Of a stretch of DNA of 64,000 nt, positions 47,620 to 56,859 are shown in pieces. Numbering within the stretch: the first letter of the stretch is position 1; each line of letters begins with the position of its first letter. The notes under the pieces were generated by a model. It was not told the origin of the DNA and searched no databases. It saw only the letters and a program-made list of their open reading frames with translations. A program made the translations under genes and the position numbers. The DNA comes from Lentisphaerae bacterium GWF2_50_93 (GTDB taxonomy: Bacteria; Verrucomicrobiota; Lentisphaeria; Victivallales; GWF2-50-93), in assembly GCA_001804815.1 (NCBI GenBank), contig MHBI01000092.1, positions 62,001-126,000 on the forward strand. Direction: 5' to 3'.

Positions 47620-48486
47620 ATGATAGATAAATGCCGGCTATGCAGCACTGATCTCATACATGACGGTTTTTTCTGTAATGACAAACCGGACGTGGAAGTT
47701 GGACATTGCCTCAAATGCAAAGCCGTACAGCTCTTTGAAAATGCTGAAAACATAGAAGAGATCTACAAAAGCATAAATAATCTGCCTGAAGATTTTGAAG
47801 TTGAGCGGAAAAGACAGGAAAACTGGAACAGGAAGAGGATCGAACTTGTCAGGAGATACATCCCTGGCGCAGGGAAGTTAAACCTTCTTGATTTCGGGTC
47901 CGGCACCGGCGGATTCCTGGAGAAGGCCCAGAAGAATTTCAAGTCCGTTGTCGGATACGACATCAGCCCCGAGGTATGTGGGCTTCATGACAGGAGCGGA
48001 TGGCGCTGCGTCAGCGATCTGCGTTCGATAGACGCCAAAAGCATTGGCATTATTACATTGTTCCATGTCCTTGAGCATCTGCCAAGGCCCTGGGAGATAC
48101 TGAAGGATATCAAGGGGAAATTCAAGAATATTGAATATTTTGTTATTGAGGTTCCAAATACGGATGAGGCGCTGCTGTCCGTCTTCAACATGCAGAAATA
48201 CAGGAATAACCATTATAGTTCGCAGCACATATGGTATTTTACGGAGAAATCACTGGGGGCTGTCTTGAAGAAGGCTGGCTTGACTGTGGTCGTTTCCACG
48301 CAGCTGCAGAGATATTCGCTGCTGAACAATGTCGGGTGGATGATTGATCACAGGGTGGAACCGGGGGAATATGATTTCATATTCGGTGACAGGAAGATGG
48401 ACGGCATTTATGAGAAGGCATTGATCAAAAACAGGATTGCCGACTCAATATTTGTAGTTTGCAGGAGGGGCAAACGGGAAAAGTGA
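47620..48486 (+). CDS. zinc-ribbon SAM-dependent methyltransferase
   Basis: 288 residues. The N-terminus has two paired cysteine knuckles (CRLC and CLKC, residues 5-33), then the SAM fold: LLDFGSGTGGFLEKAQ, VVGYDISPEVCGL, ITLFHVLEHLPRPWEIL and FVIEVPNTDE. Methyltransferases with such a ribbon act on sugar or small-metabolite carbons. It is one of three ribbon methyltransferases in the locus (also at 53168 and 59305) and lies 2 bases after the radical SAM gene. Confidence 0.85.
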   Translation: MIDKCRLCSTDLIHDGFFCNDKPDVEVGHCLKCKAVQLFENAENIEEIYKSINNLPEDFEVERKRQENWNRKRIELVRRYIPGAGKLNLLDFGSGTGGFLEKAQKNFKSVVGYDISPEVCGLHDRSGWRCVSDLRSIDAKSIGIITLFHVLEHLPRPWEILKDIKGKFKNIEYFVIEVPNTDEALLSVFNMQKYRNNHYSSQHIWYFTEKSLGAVLKKAGLTVVVSTQLQRYSLLNNVGWMIDHRVEPGEYDFIFGDRKMDGIYEKALIKNRIADSIFVVCRRGKREK

Positions 48487-49445
48487 CAAACATTGCGATA
48501 ATCGGCGCGGGTCAGATAGGCAGCAGGCATCTGCAGGCCATCGCACGTCTGGGAATTCCCTTGTCCATAGACCTGGTAGACCCTTCAGACGAATCCATCG
48601 GAATATGCATCGGCAGATTCAATGAAATACGGAAAGGCGCCGGAGGAATGGTCGTAAATGGGCATGGGGCAATTGATTCAATTAATAGGAAGATTGACAT
48701 ATGCATAGTATCTACAAGCTGCGATGTCAGGGCCGGCATAATAAGGGAGCTTCTTGAAAAAACAACGGTAGGCGGCCTGATCCTGGAGAAGATACTCTTC
48801 AATAGGATAAAGGACTACTATGCGATATCAGAACTGCTGATGGCTAAAAACATACCTGCCTGGGTGAACTGCTACCTGAGATCAGCCGGGGTTTTCAGGG
48901 AATTGAAGGAAGAGATTGGTAAAAACGCAAAGCTGGAAATAAATGTCAAAGGGGCTGCCTGGGGCATGGGCAGCGCGGCTGTTCACTTCATAGATCTGCT
49001 TTCATTCCTGTCCGGCACCGCTGAATATAACATTAAAACCTGCGACATAGACTTCATCCCTTCGAAGCGTAAAGGATTCCATGAGCTGTCCGGTACAATT
49101 GAAATTGCAAATGAGGCGGGTTCCTGTTTGAATATGACCTGCGAGAAGGGCGATATGCCTTCGGAATATCTTACAATATCGACGGATTCTGCAGCATATG
49201 GATATTCCAGCTGGTGCGGCGATGTTGCAAGGAAAACAACTTCTGAAGGCCTGACAAGAAGCGATACCGTGAAAATACCATTTCAGAGTGAGACGACGAA
49301 CATGCATGTGGAAATGATATTGAACGTGGGAAAATGCCTGCTGCCGACTTTTGAGGAATCAGCCAGGCTTCACCTGCCTTTTATCAGGAAGATTACCGAG
49401 GCATATGCAAATAAGACCGGAACGGAGATATGTCCTCTGACATGA
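48483..49445 (+). CDS. Gfo/Idh/MocA-like oxidoreductase (1)
   Basis: 320 residues from GTG 48483, which overlaps the previous stop (GTGA); AGGAGGGG lies 13 bases upstream. IAIIGAGQIGSRHLQAIARL is the NAD(P) motif. LEKILFNRIKDYY stands for the EKP-like catalytic Lys block, in a deviating form. INVKGAAWGMGSAAVHFIDLLSFL matches the C-terminal domain. It likely oxidises or reduces a nucleotide sugar. It is followed directly by a second, distinct member of the family. Confidence 0.8.
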   Translation: MTNIAIIGAGQIGSRHLQAIARLGIPLSIDLVDPSDESIGICIGRFNEIRKGAGGMVVNGHGAIDSINRKIDICIVSTSCDVRAGIIRELLEKTTVGGLILEKILFNRIKDYYAISELLMAKNIPAWVNCYLRSAGVFRELKEEIGKNAKLEINVKGAAWGMGSAAVHFIDLLSFLSGTAEYNIKTCDIDFIPSKRKGFHELSGTIEIANEAGSCLNMTCEKGDMPSEYLTISTDSAAYGYSSWCGDVARKTTSEGLTRSDTVKIPFQSETTNMHVEMILNVGKCLLPTFEESARLHLPFIRKITEAYANKTGTEICPLT

Positions 49446-50398
49446 AAATAGCGCTAATAGGCGTCGGGGAGATGGGGCGCGAATACACCAAGGTCCTGAA
49501 GGCTCTTGGTGCAAAAGATGTTTCAGTTATCGGCAGAAGCACCGAGGGATGCAGCCGTTTTTATGAGGCGACAGGTGTCAGGGCAATCCCCGGCGGACTC
49601 GCAGGCTGGCTGAAATCTGCACGTCCGGAAATTGATATTGCTATTGTGGCGGTCAGCGTCGAAGAACTTGCCGGTGTGAGCATTGAACTTCTGGATTATG
49701 GGGTTAAGAGGATACTTTTGGAAAAGCCTGCCGGTCTCAATTCACAGGAAATAGGGAGGGTCAAGAGGAAGGTCGAGGAGAAGAAGGCGCAGGTGATCGT
49801 CGGATATAACAGGCGTTTCTATGCATCTGTATTGAAGGCGCAGGAGATCATACGGGAAGATGGTGGAGTGCTGTCATTCCACTTTGAATTTACGGAATGG
49901 CCGCATACAATTATTCCTCTTGGCCATATCAGCGCAGCTGCCAAGGCCAGCTGGTTCCTTGCAAATTCGAGCCATGTGGCCGATCTCGCCTTCTTTCTCG
50001 GAGGAAAACCCGAAAGGATGACGGCGTTCAAGGCGGGAGGCTGCGACTGGCATCCGTCCGGGACTGTTTTTACGGGTGCAGGTATTTCCAAAACAGGAGC
50101 AATGTTCTCATATTGTGCGAACTGGGATGCTCCGGGACGCTGGGGGGTTGAGATAATGACAAGGAATAGCAGGCTGATTTTCAGGCCAATTGAAAAGTTG
50201 CAAATTCAAAGACAGAAGTCAGTCTCAATAGAACCTGTTGATATAGATTATACCTTGGATACTGCTTTTAAACCAGGACTCTATCTGCAGACAAAATATT
50301 TCATTGAAGATATAATACATCATAATTTCATTGAAATTAATAATCATTTACAAAATTGCGAAAATATTTATATGAAAATAATAAATGCTAATGAATAG
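49442..50398 (+). CDS. Gfo/Idh/MocA-like oxidoreductase (2)
   Basis: 318 residues from ATG 49442 (ATGA overlap with the previous stop); ATG 49430 is an alternative. MKIALIGVGEMGREYTKVLKAL binds NAD(P), LLEKPAGLNSQEIGRVK holds the catalytic Lys (EKP), and the C-terminal half has HISAAAKASWFLANSSHVADLAFFLGG. The last 30 residues are AT-rich and unusual in composition. Together with the preceding gene it may set two stereocentres of the sugar. Confidence 0.82.
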   Translation: MKIALIGVGEMGREYTKVLKALGAKDVSVIGRSTEGCSRFYEATGVRAIPGGLAGWLKSARPEIDIAIVAVSVEELAGVSIELLDYGVKRILLEKPAGLNSQEIGRVKRKVEEKKAQVIVGYNRRFYASVLKAQEIIREDGGVLSFHFEFTEWPHTIIPLGHISAAAKASWFLANSSHVADLAFFLGGKPERMTAFKAGGCDWHPSGTVFTGAGISKTGAMFSYCANWDAPGRWGVEIMTRNSRLIFRPIEKLQIQRQKSVSIEPVDIDYTLDTAFKPGLYLQTKYFIEDIIHHNFIEINNHLQNCENIYMKIINANE

Positions 50399-51590
50399 GC
50401 TTCAAGCAGTAATCTTAGCAGGGGGTAAAGGAACCAGGTTATATCCGATTACCAAGGATATCCCTAAGCCCATGATTGAATTCCATGGAAGGCCATTCAT
50501 ATCATACCTGTTGCAAATGCTCAAGGATAATGGCGTAGAGAAGGTTCTCATGCTTCTTGGCTATCTTCCTGAAAAGATCATGGACTACTGTGGAGATGGA
50601 AAACGCTGGGGACTTGATATCGAATATTCAATCGGAGGCGTAGATGATGATACGGGCACTAGGATCCTGAACGCAAAATCTAAGCTTGATGACACATTCC
50701 TTCTTATGTACTGTGACAATTACTGGCCGATGAATCTTCCAAGAATGAAAAGCCTTTTTGATGCTAACGAATGTGATGCGATGGTCACCGTTTACATGAA
50801 TAAGGATAAATATACCAGGGACAATATTCTAATTGGAGATGATGGATTCATAAGAATTTACGATAAGGAGAGGAAAACTCCGGGATTGAAAGGGGTTGAC
50901 ATAGGATTCCTGATAATGAAGAAAAGATGCATTGATCTCCTGCCTGCCGGAAACATGCATTTTGAGAGGGAGATTTATCCAAGATTATCAGAATCACATA
51001 AGTTCCTGGCGTATCCCACAGAGCACAGGTATTATAGCGTCAGCTCCCATGAAAGGCTTCCCTTCACTAACGAGTTCCTTTCGTTCAAGAAAGCAATTAT
51101 CCTTGACCGTGACGGAGTTCTAAATCGTAAAGCCGAGAAGGCAAGATATGTTTGCACCTGGGAGGATTGGAAATGGCTTCCTGGGGCCGTAGAGGCAATA
51201 AGCCTTCTCAAGAGAAATGGATATTCTGTAATCATTGTTTCCAACCAGGCGGGAATCGCCAGAGGGGCAATGAGAGAAGAAGACCTGAAGCATATTCATT
51301 CAAATATGATTTCCGAACTGAGGAAGGAAGGCGGAGACGTAGACAGGATTTACTATTGTCCGCACGGATGGGATGACGGATGCGAGTGCAGGAAGCCAAA
51401 GCCGGGAATGCTTTTCCAGGCTCAGCGCGCTTTCCATATTGATCTTACCAGGACATTCTTTATAGGAGATGATGAGAGGGATGTCCAGGCTGGACAGGCC
51501 GCCGGATGTAAAACTCTTCTAGTTGACGAACATAATTCGCTGCTGAAACTGGTAAAGGAAATTATCATGGAAAATGAGGTGAATTCATGA
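50391..51590 (+). CDS. heptose 1-phosphate guanylyltransferase fused to heptose bisphosphate phosphatase
   Basis: About 399 residues; starts at 50385 and 50391 are both possible. Residues 1-225 are a nucleotidyltransferase (AVILAGGKGTRLYPITKDIPKPMI, LMYCDNYWP) of the HddC type. Residues about 235-395 are a HAD GmhB phosphatase: AIILDRDGVLNRKAE, VSNQAGIARGAM, the zinc Cys/His block YYCPHGWDDGCECRKPKPGM and FFIGDDERDVQAG. It therefore should remove the C7 phosphate from heptose bisphosphate and make GDP-heptose. The isomerase gene gmhA overlaps its stop. Confidence 0.88.
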   Translation: MNRLQAVILAGGKGTRLYPITKDIPKPMIEFHGRPFISYLLQMLKDNGVEKVLMLLGYLPEKIMDYCGDGKRWGLDIEYSIGGVDDDTGTRILNAKSKLDDTFLLMYCDNYWPMNLPRMKSLFDANECDAMVTVYMNKDKYTRDNILIGDDGFIRIYDKERKTPGLKGVDIGFLIMKKRCIDLLPAGNMHFEREIYPRLSESHKFLAYPTEHRYYSVSSHERLPFTNEFLSFKKAIILDRDGVLNRKAEKARYVCTWEDWKWLPGAVEAISLLKRNGYSVIIVSNQAGIARGAMREEDLKHIHSNMISELRKEGGDVDRIYYCPHGWDDGCECRKPKPGMLFQAQRAFHIDLTRTFFIGDDERDVQAGQAAGCKTLLVDEHNSLLKLVKEIIMENEVNS

Positions 51591-52141
51591 ATTTGTATGA
51601 ACAATATGTTAATAAGATTTCAGCTATGCTGAAAGCTTATGACTGGAGAAATGTTGATTTGCTTGTAGGCGATCTTGTCTACTGTTGGGCAAAAAAAAGA
51701 AGGGTCTTTCTATGTGGCAATGGTGGTAGCGCAGCCAATGCCAACCATCTTGCAAATGATTTAATATATGGAGTGTCTCCGGGCAAGGGTGACGGGATAC
51801 ATGCTGTTTCCCTTTCCAGCAATACATCTGTAATGACATGCATATCTAACGATGTTTCCTATGATGAGATATTTGCTTATCAGTTGTCTGTAATGGCAGA
51901 GAAAAATGATTTGCTCATTGTATTCTCAGGGAGCGGAAATTCGAAAAACATTGTCAACGCTGTCAGAAAAGCAAAGAAGATGGGATTGAAGACATATGCG
52001 GTTATCGGATTTACAGGTGGAAAGGTCAAGGATATTGTTGACGTTCCTATTCATTTTCCAATAAATGACATGCAGATCTCAGAAGACTGCCAGCAGATAG
52101 TCGGACATATGATAATGAAGAGGATTCTCAACATTAAATGA
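51587..52141 (+). CDS. gmhA: sedoheptulose 7-phosphate isomerase
   Basis: 184 residues of SIS fold: FLCGNGGSAANANHLANDLIYG, SNTSVMTCISNDVSYDEIFAYQL, VFSGSGNSKNIVNAV and the C-terminal EDCQQIVGHMIM with the active Glu/His region. It turns sedoheptulose 7-phosphate into D-glycero-D-manno-heptose 7-phosphate, the first step of heptose synthesis. It overlaps genes on both sides by 4 bases. Confidence 0.92.
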   Translation: MNLYEQYVNKISAMLKAYDWRNVDLLVGDLVYCWAKKRRVFLCGNGGSAANANHLANDLIYGVSPGKGDGIHAVSLSSNTSVMTCISNDVSYDEIFAYQLSVMAEKNDLLIVFSGSGNSKNIVNAVRKAKKMGLKTYAVIGFTGGKVKDIVDVPIHFPINDMQISEDCQQIVGHMIMKRILNIK

Positions 52142-53175
52142 ATAAAATACTCATAACTGGCAACAATGGCTACATAGGAACTGTTCTGACACATTTCCTC
52201 AAAGGTAAAGGCTATTATATAAAAGGTATTGACGCAGATTATTTTGAAGGTTTTGCTCAGAATGGATATGAAAAATCCGACGAGCAATGTATTAAAGATA
52301 TAAGGGACATAACAGTTGATGACATCAAAGGATGTGATTTTATCATACATCTGGCAGCCCTTTCGAATGATCCTCTTGGTGAATTTGATCCTGTCTTAAC
52401 TGAGGAGATAAATTACAAGGCTACGGTCAGCCTGGCGGATAAGGCTAGAAAGTCTTCAGTAGGAAGATTCATCTATTCTTCTTCCCAGAGCATGTATGGT
52501 GTGTCTGACACAGATGAAGAACTAGAAGAGGACAACAGCAAAAAGAATCCAGTCACTGCATATGCGCGTACCAAATGGGAGGCCGAACAGAAAATAAAAG
52601 CGTTATCAGGGAATGGTTTCACAGTTGCATGTCTTAGACCCTCCACTGTTTTTGGAAGAAGCCCTAAGTTCAGATGTGACATTGTCTTTAACAATCTTGT
52701 AGCATGTGCATTTACGACAGGTAGGATAGTTGTTAAAAGCGATGGTACTCCATGGCGTCCAGTTGTTCATGTACATGATGTATGTAAGGCGTTTCATGCA
52801 ATGATCGATGCACCGGAGGAACTGGTTTCGGGGGAGTCTTTCAATGTTGGAATAGCGAATGGGAATTTTACCGTCAGGGAGCTGGCAGAAGCCGCTGCAA
52901 AGGCAGTTCCTGGCTGTGAACTTGTATTTACAGGAGAACACACTGATTCAAGGACTTACAAGGTAAGCTTCAACAAGATATTGAATAAGATGGTGGATTA
53001 TTATAAACCCGAATGGAATTTGGAAAATGGAGGCAAGGAATTAGTGGAATTCTTCAGGGAGATCAACTTGACGGAAGAGGAATTCAAGGGAAGAAGGACG
53101 AATCGTCTGGCGCAACTGAAATATCTTGTAGATAACAAAATATTGGATAGGAAATTTCATAGGATCAATGAATAA
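52138..53175 (+). CDS. NAD-dependent sugar epimerase/dehydratase
   Basis: 345 residues of extended SDR fold. ILITGNNGYIGTVLTHFL is the NAD motif, IYSSSQSMYGVSD the catalytic Ser region, YARTKWEAEQK the Tyr-x3-Lys, and RPSTVFGRSPKFRCDIVFNNL the substrate loop. PWRPVVHVHDVCKAF is typical of the WbpP/Gne-like group. Its substrate is probably the GDP-heptose or its keto derivative, judged by the gmhA overlap. Confidence 0.85.
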   Translation: MNKILITGNNGYIGTVLTHFLKGKGYYIKGIDADYFEGFAQNGYEKSDEQCIKDIRDITVDDIKGCDFIIHLAALSNDPLGEFDPVLTEEINYKATVSLADKARKSSVGRFIYSSSQSMYGVSDTDEELEEDNSKKNPVTAYARTKWEAEQKIKALSGNGFTVACLRPSTVFGRSPKFRCDIVFNNLVACAFTTGRIVVKSDGTPWRPVVHVHDVCKAFHAMIDAPEELVSGESFNVGIANGNFTVRELAEAAAKAVPGCELVFTGEHTDSRTYKVSFNKILNKMVDYYKPEWNLENGGKELVEFFREINLTEEEFKGRRTNRLAQLKYLVDNKILDRKFHRINE

Positions 53176-54403
53176 TAAGCTTTTTAAAAAGATAAATTCC
53201 TGCAGGATATGCGGAAATGATGATTTGGCAATAGTTCTGGATCTAGGAGACCAGCCTCCGGCTAATTCCCTGAGGGACAATATTGAAGAAGAACTGCCCA
53301 GAATCCCGCTTCAGCTTGCCTGCTGTCGCTTATGCGGGGCGGCTCAACTTTCAGTATCTGTCAATCCGGAGTATCTTTTCAAACACTATGTCTGGGTTAC
53401 CGGAACTGCGGAAACAACTAGGAAATATAGTATCGAGTTCTGTAGCAGGATGCTTGAAAGGCTGCCGTTAGGGAGACCTCTTAAAATTATAGAAGTCGCC
53501 AGCAATGACGGAACTTTTCTTAAGCCTTTCAAGGTAAAAGGACACGAACTGCTGGGAATTGATCCTGCTGAGAACATTGTGAAAATGGCAAACGAAGATG
53601 GGATAAATACCATATCTGAATTTTTCAGTTCAGAGTTAGCCGGAAAAATTATTTCCGGTTTCGGAGAGGCCGACTGCATATTTGCAAGAAATGTCGTACC
53701 CCATGTGGAGGATGCACACGATGTAATTGAGGGAATGGGCAGGTGTTTGGATGAAAAAGGGTTAGGAGCAATCGAGTTCCATTATGCAGGAACTATCCAC
53801 AATGAACTTCATTATGATTCAATTTATCATGAACATAACCTATATCTTTCACTCTCATGCCTCTCAAAAATGCTTGAAAAGCATGGTTTGTTTTGCTTTG
53901 ATATTTCCGAAAGTCCAATAAGTGGTGGATCCATTGTGGCTTATTTCTCAAAACACAGGCGGGAACAGAGCGAGAACTTCAAGAAAAAGATATTGCGCGA
54001 AAAGAATGACAATCTTAATTCCGTATCTGCCTGGATCGATTTTTCAAGAAGAGCTGTCAAACATAAGGATGAACTGCTAAATTTAATAAAGGGAGTACCA
54101 TCGAAAATGATCGGATATGGAGCCTCGGCCAGAAGTTCGACAATTCTGAACTTCTGTGGAATTGACAGGAGAGTATTGTCATGTATTGCTGATAATAGCC
54201 CCTTGAAGCAAGGGAAATACACTCCTGGAACGGATATCAAGATCTTTTCTCCTGATATTGCTTTCCAGTCAAAACCAGAATCAGTATTGCTTCTTGCCTG
54301 GAACTTCAGTGATGAAATCCTCAGGGAGTTGCATGATAAATATGAATTCTCAGGAACTGTTGTAGTACCATTTCCAGGTAATCCAAGAATCCCAAAGAGT
54401 TAA
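53168..54403 (+). CDS. sugar C-methyltransferase with zinc ribbon (TylC3-like)
   Basis: 411 residues in the three-part layout of NDP-4-keto-sugar C3-methyltransferases: an N-terminal zinc ribbon (CRICGNDDLAIVLDLGDQPPANSL and CRLCGAAQ), a SAM domain (IEVASNDGTFLKPF, ARNVVPHVEDAHDVIEGM), and a C-terminal Rossmann-like domain (MIGYGASARSSTILNFCGI, AWNFSDEI). YHEHNLYLSLSCLSKML carries the conserved Tyr-His/Glu-His active residues. It adds a methyl branch to a keto sugar. Confidence 0.9.
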   Translation: MNNKLFKKINSCRICGNDDLAIVLDLGDQPPANSLRDNIEEELPRIPLQLACCRLCGAAQLSVSVNPEYLFKHYVWVTGTAETTRKYSIEFCSRMLERLPLGRPLKIIEVASNDGTFLKPFKVKGHELLGIDPAENIVKMANEDGINTISEFFSSELAGKIISGFGEADCIFARNVVPHVEDAHDVIEGMGRCLDEKGLGAIEFHYAGTIHNELHYDSIYHEHNLYLSLSCLSKMLEKHGLFCFDISESPISGGSIVAYFSKHRREQSENFKKKILREKNDNLNSVSAWIDFSRRAVKHKDELLNLIKGVPSKMIGYGASARSSTILNFCGIDRRVLSCIADNSPLKQGKYTPGTDIKIFSPDIAFQSKPESVLLLAWNFSDEILRELHDKYEFSGTVVVPFPGNPRIPKS

Positions 54404-54404
54404 A

Positions 54405-54947
54405 ATGATTTTTAAAGAACAGAAAATAAAAGGCGTATTCCTGATCGAGCATGAACCTTTTTCAGATCATCGCGGAAAGTTGGAGAGGCATTTTTGTGCA
54501 AAGGAATATGAGGATGCCGGCATCAATCCCAGAATTTGCCAGACCAATTTATCCTATAATACATGCAAGGGGACACTAAGGGGTTTCCATTATCAAAAAC
54601 CTCCGAATGCCGAATGCAAGACCATTTCATGCCTCAAAGGTGAAATATATGATATAGTCGTTGATTTAAGGGGTGATTCAAAGACATTCATGCAATGGCA
54701 ATCATTCACACTTGGAGAGTCGCAGCAATCGTCCTTATATCTTCCCGGTGGATGTGCAAATGCATTTCTGACAATAAAGGATGAAACCGTGGTACTTTAC
54801 TACATGTCCGAATTTTATGCTCCTGATTCCTACTGCGGGCTCCGCTATGATGATCCCATTTTCAGGTTCAGATGGCCGGAGAATCCGGCAGTTCTTTCAG
54901 AGAAGGACAGGAACTATCCGGATTTCAATAGGGATGGTCTAAAATAA
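54405..54947 (+). CDS. dTDP-4-dehydrorhamnose 3,5-epimerase family protein (1)
   Basis: 180 residues of RmlC jelly roll. SDHRGKLERHFCAKEY, RICQTNLSYNTCKGTLRGFHYQKPPNAECK with the catalytic His in RGFHYQ, IYDIVVDLRGDSKTFMQW and LYLPGGCANAFLTIKDETVVLYYMSE are all present. It epimerises a 4-keto nucleotide sugar at C3 and/or C5. Substrate could be the GDP-keto-heptose. It partners the preceding C-methyltransferase and the following reductase. Confidence 0.9.
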   Translation: MIFKEQKIKGVFLIEHEPFSDHRGKLERHFCAKEYEDAGINPRICQTNLSYNTCKGTLRGFHYQKPPNAECKTISCLKGEIYDIVVDLRGDSKTFMQWQSFTLGESQQSSLYLPGGCANAFLTIKDETVVLYYMSEFYAPDSYCGLRYDDPIFRFRWPENPAVLSEKDRNYPDFNRDGLK

Positions 54948-55843
54948 TGAGAGTTCTTGTCACAGGTGCTGATGGCTTTATAGGAGGACATGTACTTGAG
55001 AGACTGCTTGCTTCCGGGCATGAAGTGCTTGCTGTGGCATTAGGTGAAACTGAGGTGTCATCCGGTTTCAAATCTGTAAAATGGTTCTTTGGAGACATCT
55101 CTAATACATCTGAAATAAAAAAGCATGTAATATCATATGACCCAGAAGCAATGATTCATCTTGCCTGGGAAGGCATTCCTGACTATGGATATGATATGTC
55201 AAGGAGGAATATTGACATCTCCTTAGGCATATCCAATCTAGTGATTGATAATTCTTGTTGCAGAAAGATAATATCCACTGGAAGCTGCTGGGAATATGGG
55301 AATAGAAAGGGCGTATGCATGGAATCGGATGCAATTGCTGCAGATTCATATTTCTCATGGGCAAAGAGCTCTGTCAATGGATATTTAGGGATCAAGTGCA
55401 AAGAGCATAAGATTGATTTCAAATGGTTGAGGCTCTTTTATGTTTATGGACCGGGCCAGAAGGAAAAGTCCATTATCCCATCCATAATCAGAGCCTTTAC
55501 CGAAGGAAGACATCCGGAGATCAGAAATCCTGCAAACAGAAACGATTATATATATGTCAAGGATGTAGCTGATGCGATATTTCTTGCATTGGAAAAGAAC
55601 ACGGATAACATCATTTATAATGTAGGAAGTGGCAGGTCGGTTCCTGCTTATGAAGTTGCTGGAACCATAGCATCGGAAATGAAGTGCGTTTATGAACCGG
55701 GAACAGGATCCGGGAACGGACAGCATGAAGACTTCTGGGCTGACACAACACGAATACACAGCGATCTAGGGTGGAAACCTGAATATTCACTTGAAAAAGG
55801 CATTCTAGAGACGATAAGATACTTTAAGAAAAGGTGTTATTAA
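54947..55843 (+). CDS. NAD-dependent sugar reductase/epimerase
   Basis: 298 residues. VLVTGADGFIGGHVLERLLASGHEV is the NAD(P) motif, ISTGSCWEYG the Ser region, and YFSWAKSSVNGYLG takes the place of the Tyr-x3-Lys region (SWAKSS). FYVYGPGQKEKSIIPSII is the substrate loop. Such short SDRs usually reduce the C4 keto group at the end of deoxysugar pathways. It starts within the stop of the 3,5-epimerase gene (TAATG). Confidence 0.82.
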   Translation: MRVLVTGADGFIGGHVLERLLASGHEVLAVALGETEVSSGFKSVKWFFGDISNTSEIKKHVISYDPEAMIHLAWEGIPDYGYDMSRRNIDISLGISNLVIDNSCCRKIISTGSCWEYGNRKGVCMESDAIAADSYFSWAKSSVNGYLGIKCKEHKIDFKWLRLFYVYGPGQKEKSIIPSIIRAFTEGRHPEIRNPANRNDYIYVKDVADAIFLALEKNTDNIIYNVGSGRSVPAYEVAGTIASEMKCVYEPGTGSGNGQHEDFWADTTRIHSDLGWKPEYSLEKGILETIRYFKKRCY

Positions 55844-55845
55844 TT

Positions 55846-56844
55846 ATGATTATATCAAGAACTCCCATGAGGGTAAGTTTTGCCGGGGGCGGTACTGATT
55901 TTGCTGATTATTATCTTGAACATGGAGGTGCAGTAATAAGTACTGCTATAAACAAATATATTTATATTACTGTAAATAAAAAGTTCGATGATCTCATAAG
56001 GGTCAGTTATTCATCCACTGAAATTGTTGATTCAGTTGACAAAGTACAGCATAATATTATTAGAGAGGCGCTTAAACTTCTGAAAATAGGCAAGGGCATT
56101 GAAGTTGTCTACATGGGGGATATCCCATTGGGAACTGCTGGAATTGGCCTTGGTTCATCAAGCAGTCTTGCGGTGGGCGTCCTGAACGCGCTTCATGCAT
56201 ATAAAGGTGAACATGTTTCAGCAGATAGGCTTGCAAGGGAGGCATGCGAAATAGAAATCAACATATTGAAGAATCCCATAGGCAAACAGGATCAGTATAT
56301 CGCCGCTTATGGAGGTTTACAGCACATTAGGTTCAACAGGGACGACACTGTTTTTGTTGATCCGATAATATGCAAGGAAGACACAAAGCGCATGCTTAAA
56401 GCCAAGCTGATGCTTTTCTATACTGGAATTACCAGAATCTCCTCATCGATTCTTACGGAACAGAAATCCAAGACAAAAGTCAACAAGGGATATCTTGAAA
56501 ACATATATTCATTGTCTCAGGAAATGCTAAATTGCATGATAGAAAACAAATTCGACAGGGTTGGGGATATACTCAACAAGGGATGGATATTGAAAAGGAA
56601 TCTTGCATCAGGCATAAGCACATCAGAAATAGACGATTACTATTATAAAGCGTTGAAGTCCGGCGCAAAGGGTGGCAAGCTTCTTGGAGCGGGAGGAGGA
56701 GGATTTCTTCTCTTTTACTGTGACCAGGAAAAACAGGACAATGTTAGAAAGGAACTTTCTGGTTTAAAGGAAGTCCTATTTGCATTTGAGCCGCAGGGAA
56801 GCAAAATAATCTATATAAGCGATTGCGACCAGTCGTTAAGCTAA
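55846..56844 (+). CDS. hddA: D-glycero-alpha-D-manno-heptose 7-phosphate kinase (GHMP family)
   Basis: 332 residues from ATG 55846. SRTPMRVSFAGGGTDFADYY is the HddA-type N-terminus, LGTAGIGLGSSSSLAVGVLNALHA the phosphate-binding loop (GLGSSSS), NPIGKQDQYIAAYGGLQHIRF the catalytic Asp region, and KLLGAGGGGFLLFYC the last motif. It phosphorylates heptose 7-phosphate at C1. With GmhA and the HddC-GmhB fusion it completes the GDP-heptose route in this operon. Confidence 0.9.
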   Translation: MIISRTPMRVSFAGGGTDFADYYLEHGGAVISTAINKYIYITVNKKFDDLIRVSYSSTEIVDSVDKVQHNIIREALKLLKIGKGIEVVYMGDIPLGTAGIGLGSSSSLAVGVLNALHAYKGEHVSADRLAREACEIEINILKNPIGKQDQYIAAYGGLQHIRFNRDDTVFVDPIICKEDTKRMLKAKLMLFYTGITRISSSILTEQKSKTKVNKGYLENIYSLSQEMLNCMIENKFDRVGDILNKGWILKRNLASGISTSEIDDYYYKALKSGAKGGKLLGAGGGGFLLFYCDQEKQDNVRKELSGLKEVLFAFEPQGSKIIYISDCDQSLS

Positions 56845-56859
56845 AAATGGAGAGTATGT

